A stretch of DNA of 64,000 nt from Selaginella tamariscina (Eukaryota; Streptophyta; Lycopodiopsida; Selaginellales; Selaginellaceae): NCBI GenBank assembly GCA_003024785.1, contig PUQB01000670.1, positions 1 to 64,000 on the forward strand, read 5' to 3'. Made by a program: the position numbers and the translations under genes. Below the pieces are notes generated by a model. That model saw nothing but the letters and a program-made list of their open reading frames with translations, ran no database searches and was not told where the DNA came from. Below, in pieces: positions 24,507-33,898 of the stretch. The stretch's first letter is position 1. Each line of letters starts with the position of its first letter.

Positions 24507-25672
24507 ATGACAGAGTTCATGCAGGAAATGGATAATAATGCAGCTCAAAACATCGTTACCATGGGGGCCACTTCATCATCATTTTTATTGGCTTCAATTC
24601 CGAAATCAATTTCTTCAGCGCATGCAATATCTGAATCTTGTAAGGATGATGTACAATTAAATGATGAAGGGATAGGCAACGAGATAGTGGCAACAGATAA
24701 ATGTGAAAGGGAGCAAACAAGTGATTTGCAAAGTATTCAAGAGGCAATGCTATCTTATGTTACTCATGGCCATATTGTGTTGTTGGATGTCAATGGTGTT
24801 CTGCTTCATCGACAAAGGCCCGAGGATAGGAAAAAAGAAATCAAACAAGGAGATTTCATTCCTTGTCATGGTAAATTTCGATATGATATTATTTTTCGTC
24901 CAGGGTTGGATCGTCTCTTTCAAAAGCTTAAGGAGATGGGTGCGCTTGTGGGGATTTGGTCATGCATGCAGATTCATAACTTAACACCGCTGTTGAATTT
25001 ACTTAAGAAACATTGTAGTGTTGCAGAAGAGGTGATTCGTAAAGATTGGATTTTTGACCAGCGAATATGTTATAAACCTCTCGAATTTCACAATATAAGA
25101 AAGGAAAGCAAGCCGTACTTCTTCAAGAATGAAAGAATAATTGGGACTCATGGGGAGATCAGTCGCTTAAGGATAATGAAGAACGCACAGATGTTAGTAG
25201 TAGACGACTCTCCTCAGAAGGCTATGCTCAACCAAAACATTGCTTGTATTCATCCAATCACTTTTGATCCATATTCTGATACCGATATCATGGATGAGCT
25301 AGTGAACTACTTGGATACGTGCCTCAGAAAGAAGAATCTCGAAAATTTTTGTGAGCAGCATTCACCGTATCATATATTCCTGAAGCTTTTCTTTCTCGTG
25401 ATATTGAATTTTATAAAATGAAGGATAGCAACCGGGCGCTTTATAATATTATTCTTAAGGAACGTCAGTTCTTAGATGAGCCTTTATGCAGACCTTCTCT
25501 TATCACATCTTATGTATTAACAAGGATGGCAACTCCCAATTGCATTCATGAGAGTGTTAAGTGGTGGCAACAACATCAAGATATTGACCAAAAAGATTTG
25601 ATTAATCCGGAGAGTGATGATTTAGACAAAATAAGAAGATTTCTTTGTATGATAGGAAGAAAGTATTTATAA
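24507..25672 (+). pseudogene. Gene Y copy C: FCP1/NIF-like HAD phosphatase, one late frameshift
   Basis: Cargo phosphatase. The first in-frame ATG is at 24,507 (MTEFMQEMDNN). Numbering from the open tract 15 bases upstream, the HAD nucleophile motif is at 99-103 (LLDVNGVLL), a conserved FRPGLDRLF at 135-143, IWS at 155-157 and VVDDSPQKAM at 236-245, the pattern of FCP1/NLI-interacting-factor phosphatases that act on RNA polymerase II CTD or similar phosphoproteins. The second Asp of DxDG is Asn, seen in some plant relatives but possibly lowering activity. A frameshift near 25,375 (CEQHSPYHIF) separates the last about 90 residues (KDSNRALYN to the stop at 25,672), which remain in frame in copy D. 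Confidence 0.75.
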
Positions 25673-25958
25673 AAAAATTAACATGTTGATAAGAAAAATT
25701 TCATTTATAATTATGTTTGATAGTATTTCTTCATTATTGTAAACTATTTTTAGAATAATATGAATATTCTAAGATATTTTAGGAATATTCCTTACTAAGT
25801 AAGGTTATTGAAGGATTAATTAATTAATTAATTAATATTTAAGGCTTAATTACATATTAATTAAATAATTAATTAATAATTAAAACTTAAGTATTAATTA
25901 GTAATTTATTTTATATTCCCATTTTCACGTATCATGCCCACTTTAGTTACAACGTGCA
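25673..25958. repeat. AT-rich subterminal region and Y-side terminus of copy C
   Basis: AT-rich, containing a run of ATTA repeats (AATTAATTAATTAATT) and ending with the inverted terminal sequence CTTTAGTTACAACGTGCA. Mirrors 46,315-46,600 of copy D and 7,772-8,040 of copy B. Confidence 0.8.
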
Positions 25959-26176
25959 TTTTTTGTATATTTACTGTGTTGTGTCTCGGGGTTCTCACAT
26001 ATTTACTTTAATTTTCAGGGGTTTTTTTAGTACATTTGTTAGGGTTTCTTAAATTTTATTTAAACTTTATTTATTTACATCGGTGCTGAAACATTGTGAA
26101 CATACAAATTAATGCATTCACAAAGCTTTGTAAATGCATTTCCATTACCTACAAATTTTCTACGCCACATATATTC
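25959..26176. repeat. Probable remainder of the Ty3 LTR split by copy C
   Basis: TTTTTTGTATATTTACTGTG and following bases look like the downstream part of the LTR begun at 18,620. The LTR 3' end could not be fixed. The rest is featureless AT-rich DNA. Confidence 0.4.
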
Positions 26177-26950
26177 TTAAAAATAACTATTATATATACT
26201 TTTTGTAGTTCCATACCTCGGTAATAATCGTTTAACAGCTCCCCACGTAGATTCAAATGTATTTGTGTGCACTCCAGTACTAGGATCAATAAAATTTTCA
26301 GAATGATTCACTGTGTAATGCTCAAAATTAAATTGACTTAACCATTCTGAATCATAACCTTTCCAACAATCACTTAAAATCACACTCTCAGGTTCTACAT
26401 ATTAATAAATGAAATCTGTAAGTGTCTCCTTACTTTTATTAGGTACTGGTACCATAAACATATTATTTAAATCCCTTTCTATACCACCAAACACCCATTG
26501 ACTCTCTACCTTTTTTACCTTTGTTATATTTATATTTATATTTACCAAACTTACTTTCATTTATTTTTACTATTTTTCCTGGTCCTCCAATCTTTGTATT
26601 ACTATTTAAATTAATATAACAAATATCTCTACAGAAATCAACAATAGTATGTGGAGAAACACATTCTACCATAGCAATCTGTTATTGCATTTTAGTTGAC
26701 CAATAATACATATATTAATAATTTGTTTCCATTCTAAATTACTATGAGCAAACCAAGTGTCAGTTCTAAAACCTCTAGTAGTATTACATACCTTACATTT
26801 CCATTTCATTCCATCTTTTTTACTGTTGTCTCCTCTCACTTTCATTAAACTTTTACATCTTTCACAAATACGGTCCTTTGGAAGTAAACTAAATTCAACA
26901 CAAAAATCAATTGCTTTTAATGGTTGAATTAATTCTTTCATGCAATTCAC
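26177..26950 (-). pseudogene. IS1595/ISXO2 (Merlin-type) transposase remnant
   Basis: Minus-strand pieces read as one decayed transposase. The N-terminal zinc ribbon is DRICERCKSLMKV with WKCKVCNTT, then FRTDTWFAHSNLEWKQI; next GPGKIVKINESKFGKYKY, where E in INES may stand in the usual DE/DES position; then VILSDCWKGYDSE (second acidic residue) and YTVNHSENFIDPSTGVHTN followed by FESTWGAVKRLL. This pattern (D...D..Y...VNHS..F.....HTN..E..W) is that of the IS1595/ISXO2 family, whose eukaryotic members are Merlin transposons. Frameshifts near 26,670 and a stop near 26,400 break it. Terminal repeats were not found. Confidence 0.7.
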
Positions 26951-27610
26951 GCATATTCATATTTATCTTGATGTAAATATATTTATCCACATGCTACCAT
27001 GTAAAATGTTAAAATTAATGCATTTTTCTTGTTTATAATTTTAGTCAAGAAAATCCTCAGTGAGGATTTTCATAAGAATATTCTTAAACGGTTGCACGCT
27101 CCTGCCATATGGACACTAGTCGTTCTTGCACTTAATTAACTTTGAGATCAACAAAATAGAGTATAACTTAAAATAGTTAAGTATGTAGAAGAGAATTCAT
27201 AATTATACATGAGCACCCAGGATAGTTTGCACAATGGCCCCCCCTAATTCCAATACTTTTTAGGGGGATTTAGGATGCTCGTCAAAATTGAAGGTGAGTT
27301 TTTTAAAGGTAAGTTTTAACTTTACCTAAAGTTTTTTATTATATGTTATGACATGAGAGGGAAAATGGATAATGAGACGAAAATAGAAAAACGTGATTTT
27401 GCTCAGGCAGTCTATTATTCTAAATAAAGTGATACCTTCATATAAGTTAAAAAGGTCAAAACAAATAAACAAGGTGAATGTTTTTTTAACGACACATTCC
27501 TATTTAAAGGTGTGCATTTTATCTTTAATATAAGTCAAAATAATTTTTAAAAAAAAATGTGAATCCCCATATTCCTATTTAAGGGTGTATATGTTATATT
27601 TAAGTAGTGC
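26951..27610. other. AT-rich spacer without a visible gene
   Basis: No coding or RNA feature is evident. A short near-perfect palindrome GAAAATCCTCAGTGAGGATT followed by TTC occurs near 27,050-27,075 and could be an insertion scar or a small hairpin. Confidence 0.4.
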
Positions 27611-27860
27611 ATTTCTATCATGTTTCACATAGGGGTTTTTTATTTCATTTGTTTGTGTGTTATTTCTTTTTTTTTTTCATTTTTATTATTATTCTCATAA
27701 TGTTTAATTTTTGTTCTTTTGCAAATTGTTCTTTTGTCTCACATAGGGTTTTTTCATTTCATTCGTTTGTGTGTTATTTATTTCTTTCTTTCATTTTTAT
27801 TATTATTCTCATAATGTTTAATTTTTTTTTTTTGCAAATTGTTCTTTTGATAAATAATAT
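27611..27860. repeat. Tandem duplication of an about 110-bp T-rich unit
   Basis: Two adjacent copies share TTTTTTATTTCATTTG-type, TTTTTATTATTATTCTCATA and TTTGCAAATTGTTCTTTTG phrases in the same order. Apparent open frames are low-complexity. Confidence 0.7.
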
Positions 27861-28084
27861 ATGAATAAACACTTAATACATATGGATATAAGGTGTGTAA
27901 TTGCGACTTTGGTATGTTCTTTTTATTTAAATCTTGTTACACATTAGGAAATCGTGACACTATTTTTCACATGAACCCCTACTGTAATAATACAAATGAA
28001 ACACCTGTTTAAGCAGTCTTTTATCTTGTGTTTAACAAGTTCACATTTTATTAAAATGATAAATATAAACATTCTTATTTGTTT

Positions 28085-28446
28085 TGTTTTCACATACTTT
28101 TAACTTGTTTACCCTCTCTCGTTATTGAGATGTCTTTAGGAATGGTGCAATTAAAATGTTCAACATGGTTTATGTAAGGGTATTTAAGCAGAACAATTAG
28201 ACACCATATGTTTTGTTTTCACATACTTTTAACTTGTTTACCCTTTCTCGTTATTGAGATGTCTTTAGGAATGGTGCAATTAAAATGTTCAACATGATTT
28301 ATGTGAGGGTGTTTAAACAGAACAATTAGACACCGTATGTTTTGTTTTCATATACTTTTACCCTCTCGTTAGTAAGGTGTCTTTAGAAAGGGTGCAATTC
28401 AAATGTTTAACATGGTTTATGTGGGGCAGAATAATTAGATACCATA
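28085..28446. repeat. Three tandem copies of an about 130-bp unit
   Basis: A unit containing TTTTGTTTTCACATACTTTT, GAGATGTCTTTAGGAATGG, GTGCAATTAAAATGTTCAAC and AGAACAATTAGACACCATAT recurs three times, the third copy shortened. No known satellite family is recognised. Confidence 0.75.
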
Positions 28447-29059
28447 TGAAGAGAGAGGATCTGCTCTCTTTAAAAATTCAATTTTCTAGTGCATTAAATT
28501 TGTATATTCTATTACATAGCAAGGGTTGAATAACTCGTTAAAAACTTTATTTACATGTTTCTCAAATTAGTATGCATAGATTATATTACATATGTATATA
28601 AAGAACCAGCTTACACTCATGCTTTAAATATCAGAACATGACAACAAAAGAAAACACATGTATAGTCCACAACCATAATAAAACATGTTAATCACAGCAC
28701 CATAGGCACTAAAGATTTTTCATACTTAACATGCAGTGGAAAGCTGAAATGATTCATCTCTTTAATATATCTTATTACATCTCATTGATTAGTTCTTCTT
28801 ATAAAATTAATAATAATAAGTGTTAATATTATTGAATAAGCTGAATAATAATTACTAATTAATTTTTTCATAATATGTTAATAAGTGTTATATCTTATTA
28901 TTATTATTAACACTTATAAATAGTTAGAATAAATATTATAAATGTTTAAATAAACATTAGAACAGTTATTAAGTTTTGATAAGATTTAAATAGTACGAAA
29001 TATCACCCAGCCATAACTTAAAATAATTCTTGTATTATTATTATATGCCAGTTTCTCAA
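28447..29059. other. AT-rich DNA without a visible gene
   Basis: Nothing supportable beyond AT-richness and short ATTA/TAAT runs. Confidence 0.4.
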
Positions 29060-29365
29060 ATACACAATCACTGCATATGACATAGCAAACGCTAGAAAGC
29101 TCTTTGAGGAAATCCCAGACCGGAGTTTAATATCATTGAGGAAGCAGCTCGTTTCTTTTGCGACATTAGGAAGCTAAACATGTGTTCGACTGGACAGCAG
29201 AGTATGCAGCAGCGGAATGTATACTCGTCGACTGCGATGCTTGCAGCTTATGCTTAAAATGGGCATGTGAATGAAGCATTCAAGCTGTTGCAGAGCATGC
29301 CCGAGAGGAACAGTGTAACTTGGAGGGGTTTTAGCTGCATACGCACAGAATGGTGGGCATATACA
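29060..29365 (+). pseudogene. PPR-like gene fragment
   Basis: Plus-strand frames contain two pentatricopeptide-repeat signatures: ANARKLFEEIPDRSL near 29,085, then QQRNVYSSTAMLAAYA, an in-frame TAA, and NGHVNEAFKLLQSMPERNSV with TWRG near 29,210-29,330. The spacing and motif MPERNxVTW are typical of plant PLS-class PPR proteins, which bind organellar RNA. Frame changes and the stop show it is a fragment. Confidence 0.7.
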
Positions 29366-29504
29366 TGTGTTCAAGCTTTATAATTCAATGAATCTATAGT
29401 GAGTGTATGTATGTCTCTTATAAACTGTAATTATGCACACACGAAATGGAAAACAAAGAGGAAGTACATTTCATATACTGGATAACACATAGATCTAAAA
29501 CACA

Positions 29505-31633
29505 CTAAGCTTTCACAGTTTTAAACTCCAGTACATACTGGTCTAAATTTGCAACTGCGGTCGGAAGTCTCTTATATTCCTGATCCATCTTGCCGAGGAA
29601 GCTTTGCGCCTTCTTAAAGTCTGCAAACTTGTCGACGGGCACTACAAAAACAAGCACGAAGCTTGCAATCAAAGGCTGTAAGGCACCAGTCAACATGCTC
29701 ATAAGCTCAGAGATACCATCCCACTTCACTGGATTGGAGAGTCTTACAGTCACTTGGTATATGTGGACCACAACCTTACCGTCTGCTTCTACCTTAATCC
29801 TGAAAGAGTCCCACGCCATCTGATTTCTGGATACAGCCTTCACATAAGAATCGGTACCCAGTGATTTAAGCCCCTTCCTTGGAAGTTTGGAAAAGTTAGG
29901 ATCAGACAATGTCGCAAGAGAATCCATGAGTTGCCATTTGTGAAGTGTGTGATTTGTAGCCGGCCGTGTGATTTCCCACTCTTCTGTTTCTCCCACTGCT
30001 GCTATGTTCCTAGACTGACGCAAGCATCTACAGCGGAACTTACCTCCGACATCCACCATCTTTTCATGAACCCTCCTTTCAAAAAGTTTACCCTTCAATA
30101 CTGCTACTTCAGAGCCAGTTGAAGAGGTAAGCCATGCATCAGCTTTATCCTGCATTGAGAGTTTTAGAAATTCGTCTGCCTTCTCAATAACATAATCAGA
30201 AACAGGAACCAGCTCCTTTCTCACTAAAAGATACTTCTCATCAAAAAAATCCGGCGCGTATCTGCAAACAGCACAAGGGAGGTGTTGATAATATACAGCA
30301 CAATGTTTTTGAGCAACAGTACCTGTAGTGGAATAGTTTGTCCGATATATCATTTATGGTCCATGGATTACAGAGCAAGGCCCTGAACCGTTTCGGATCA
30401 AAGGCCGCGTCAACTAGCATTTTTGCTTGAGTAACACCCTCACCAGGCTCACCAGGCTCAAACAGGTAGCGCGGCACACCTCCAATATAGTAAAAACGTT
30501 GAAGAAGATCGGTAATCTCCCAACCACAGTCTTCAGCGGCCTGTTCACACTCTTCAAGTGTCCATGCAGACATGTACAAGTATATACCATTCTTGGCAAA
30601 CTCGTGGTGGTTTTGCTTCTGGTCCGAAACGCATTGGAGAACTGGACCAGGATGAACTACGGGACCCGAAGCACCATCCACTATCAGCCACGTCTGGTCG
30701 TTTAATAGCCCAGCGATTGAGAACGAGGAGCGTGATTCGGCTTGCAGTACCTGCAAATCCTCGCCTGAGAAGTCAAAGAAAACCCAACTCGTCCCGTCCT
30801 TCGCCCTGAACAGTACTTTCTGACGCTGGCATGCCAGGTAGTATAGCCAAAGAAACCCAAATGCCGACTTGCCACAACCTGCTGTCCCAATCAGGTGAAA
30901 CCTGTCCCTTCCCTTTCCTTCAACCGCAACATGCGATTCACCAGAGTCACGTAACTCCAATGAACCCATAAAGCTCCACGGGATTCCTCCATCCCTGGCA
31001 ATTTAGTATCCAGCCGGACAATGTTGCGTTCCACAAAGACCCCAGCCGCATCACGTACCTGCTGTTTCATGGCCCGAGCGAGACGTACCCATTCACTACC
31101 TGCAACATCGAAAATTAGAATCAGAAAGAAAATACAAGCACAGCTTCTTACCAGCAGGTGTTACACCAAGACTCGCCGGAGGAAGGACTGCAAGAACAGA
31201 CACAAACTCGTCAGATCGAAGAAAGAGACACCTAAACCACATAGAAAATACAAGCACAGCTTCTTACAGTCCATTTCGCAACCAGAACATAGCCAAGAAG
31301 CGTGCGGAAACTGAAAAACTATTAAACATTCACACATGTATGGGAAAAGGCTTACCTTTAAATTTAAGTAGGAGGAGCTCCTTCTCCCGCAGCTGCTCCT
31401 TCTCCTTTCCGCAGCTGCTCCTTCTCCTTCCGCAGCTGCTGCTTCTTCTTCCGCAGATACCGCCGCTCTTCTGGATCTTGCTCGCTCGTCAGTTGTTTCT
31501 CCACTTCCTCGATTTTAGCTTCCACAGCCCTGATGGAACGCTCAGCCTCCTGGAAAGGAGAGTCGTGAATATCCATAGCCGCGGAAGACGATGCGCAGGG
31601 AGCGTCAATCTCCATAGCCGCGGAAGATGCCAT
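29505..31633 (-). pseudogene. Crinkler/RHS-type NTPase-nuclease gene (intron-bearing, two apparent frameshifts)
   Basis: Exon 1 (31,633-31,356) encodes an acidic start and a coiled coil (AERSIRAVEAKIEEVEKQL, YLRKKKQQLRKEKEQLRK) with a one-base insertion near 31,420. A small exon (31,187-31,152) joins 31,099-30,323 (GSEWVRLARAMKQQ; a one-base loss near 30,994; then WSFMGSLELRD). The NTPase has Walker A GTAGCGKSAF, Walker B-like TWLIVDG, and the family signature MSAWTLEECEQA / GGVPRYLFE. After a GT-AG intron (30,322-30,262) the last exon ends in a REase-like domain (WDSFRIKVEAD, HIYQVTVRLSNPVKWDGIS). This order matches Crinkler/RHS (CR-type) proteins of oomycetes, chytrids and other protists. 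All introns obey GT-AG. Role here is unknown. An alternative is that sequence errors mimic the frameshifts. Confidence 0.75.
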
Positions 31634-31696
31634 AGAGATTGGCGGACGGCTGCCGTGGCAGACCTAGGGCTAAACCGATGCCATTAATAGGTTATT

Positions 31697-32870
31697 TTAT
31701 AAATTAAAAACCTGTAGCACAGATACAGCATCACGGTTGTTAAGTCGGTGTGCTACATAGCTAGACACAGAATTGAGATGTTGCGAGCAGCTCCAGCAGA
31801 TGTACACATATCCCAGCTCTACAACCGGGGCGCTCTCGCCACACCTCTGGCGTGAAAACTTGCCACAGTTTAGGCAGTAGCGCTTGAGTTGAGCAACGTC
31901 CAGAACATCCTGGCACCACGGGCATGTGTCGGGCTGCAAGCAGAAAGAGTTAAAGCTTGAGAAGCTTCGACAAACAAAGATAAAAACTCTACCTGGACGC
32001 TGGACTCAAGAGGTGACATCTGAACACCGGGGTCCAATCGTCCACAACGCTATCTGCGCTTTGGTAGCCCGCTCATACCCCGTCCGCTGCGTAAGGACCT
32101 TTGCCAGAATCTCGCTCCGTCTTGTCCTCCGTTCTGCTCGAACTTCTTCCGTGGCGGGCCAGACAAAGTCTGAGGGAGGATCATCATCCCTAAATCATCT
32201 GGAAGAGCAGCCCCCATATTAGACAAGAATTCCTCAACTTCATCCATGTTTCTGAGCACCAAAATTGCTACTCCTCCTCGTGAAATGCAGGCCCTCAAAC
32301 TTTGCCGCCGTACAGTTTCCCGGTTCCCGTTCACCCATCTGATGCATCTGTGAACTCTCTTGCTTGCCACCCAGCCCTCCACGGTTTACAGTATCTAACT
32401 CGCTGTTGCTCCTCGTACCTCTCACCCATAACTGCTCGTCTCCCAAAAGTTTCGTCGCTTAAAATGTTCCCAAATTTGTCTTCGTTGAGAGGCCCGACGA
32501 TTTTCAGCGCCTTGCGTACTAACTCGACATCAGCATTGATACCAGAGGCACTTCGTGTAGCGGAAACTTCCCGTTCCAGAGTGTCAAGCTTCTGAAGAAC
32601 GTAGCACCGAAGCAAGATATGCAAAAATAAACAAAACACCTTATCAAGATCAGCTTCAAAACAAACCATGTCCACTGAAAACGTGTCACTGGCAACTCCA
32701 GAATGCACAAATCAATCAAGGAGGCAAAAGAAAAAGAGATGACACAGAAAGCAGAGCAGACAAGGCGAGAAGAGCACAGCAAGGAGTGGTGAAAAATCGA
32801 CCCAGCAGTATGAAGAAACACAAATTTGTCAGCAGAACATGACATCAAGCAACCGGCATGGAGCACAACA
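31697..32870 (-). pseudogene. Unrecognised gene W1 with a zinc-ribbon-like 3' exon
   Basis: Family not recognised. The 5' part parallels gene W2 at 44.6-45.4 kb (KLDTLEREVSATRSASGINA, ALKIVGPLNEDKFGNILSD, RYEEQQRVRYCK, MDEVEEFLSNMGAALPDDLG, TLSGPPRKKFEQN) but is split across frames, and an internal segment of about 150 bp is missing. A GT-AG intron (donor CCAG/GTAGAG near 31,993, acceptor CTTGCAG near 31,933) leads to an exon with paired cysteines (CPWC, CLNCG, CWSC), a plausible zinc ribbon, ending at a possible donor near 31,712. That exon has no counterpart at W2. Its end is about 65 bp from the Crinkler-type gene start on the same strand, so read-through or fusion is possible. Confidence 0.5.
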
Positions 32871-32960
32871 AGAAAATCACATCAAGCAACCGGCATGGAG
32901 CACAACAAGAAAATTACATCAAGCAACCGACATGGAGCACAACAAGAAAACGCACGCAGA
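32839..32960 (+). repeat. Minisatellite, about 38-bp unit, three copies
   Basis: Unit containing ACATCAAGCAACCGGCATGG and AGCACAACAAGAAAAT is repeated about three times upstream of W1. It is absent at the equivalent position of W2, so it expanded after the duplication. Confidence 0.8.
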
Positions 32961-33655
32961 AAATCACACAAAGTCTATACACCAGGGAGATTTGTTACAT
33001 ATATGTATTGACCCTATCGGCCTTTCACTTTCACACAATGAAATGGAAAGAGAGCCATAGCCAAGGGACAAACAAGGGGCAAAAGCACATGTGCGTGTCC
33101 CTCCCTCTCTACTTATACAGGGAGAAAGTGGTATTATTCGGCTCTTGTACCCCTTGGCTATTCCTTTGATGTGATGCATTTGGAACGACGTTTACTGTAA
33201 CGATTACGTGGTTGATAAGCTGCATGTCCAGACTTGGGCCATCCCCAGATTTAATTCCACGTAAGCAAACATTGGTATGCATACACACATACTACTATAC
33301 GTGTCCGTGTGCCTATAAGTCTTGTGTTTCTTATGTTGTACGATGTGTATCCAGTATTCCTTGTCATGGGAGAAATCAAGGATCAATATGCTTATTGAGA
33401 AGGCTATCCTTGCTGCACAAGAGAATGGAGCTAAGGTTATATACCTTGGAATGGACAACAAGGTAATTGCTATTATATATCCTTTAATACACTATTGTAC
33501 TAAGTACAATGACGTTTTATCTCTCTCTCTCCATCTGGGTGTATATGTGTTATATATACTAACTTCTTGAAAACACACGCACAAGCTCACGACGTGAATG
33601 AGGTTTTCTTTAACTGGGGCTGAGGTTAAAAGTTGGGCGTGCAATTGCAAGTTAC

Positions 33656-33868
33656 TGTTGTGAAAAGGTGTTAAAGCACGAGCCGAGCCGAATATCAACT
33701 AACCTATGTTTTTTATTTTTGAATCTTATTTATACAATTTTCTTTATAACCATATATGGTAATTCTCCATATATGGTAGTTCTCCGTAAGTATGTACGGC
33801 ATAAGATATATATGGCCTAAACCATATATAACTCTTCCAGCTTGGACTCCACGCTGGATATCTCAACA
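33656..33868 (-). repeat. Copia 3' LTR
   Basis: 213 bp, ends TGTTG and CAACA. A purine tract (GAGTGGGAG on the minus strand) adjoins it. Contains the short palindromic motif CCATATATGG twice. Confidence 0.9.
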
Positions 33869-33898
33869 CTCCCACTCAGCCGTGAGAGTTCAAGATTG

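Larger units (their letters stand above)
18819..25958. mobile_element. Giant DNA transposon, copy C (inverted, internally deleted)
   Basis: Both termini are present: TGCAAGTTGTAACTAAAATG at 18,819 (equivalent to the right end of D, inverted) and CTTTAGTTACAACGTGCA ending at 25,958 (equivalent to the left end of D, inverted). It carries gene X, a short palindrome array, the 3' part of gene Z, and gene Y. About 7.7-8 kb present in copy D (roughly D 49,410-57,190) is missing. Flanks are T-rich (TCTTTT left, TTTTTT right), compatible with a short target duplication of unresolved length. By eye it is very similar to D over shared parts, indicating recent activity. Confidence 0.88.
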
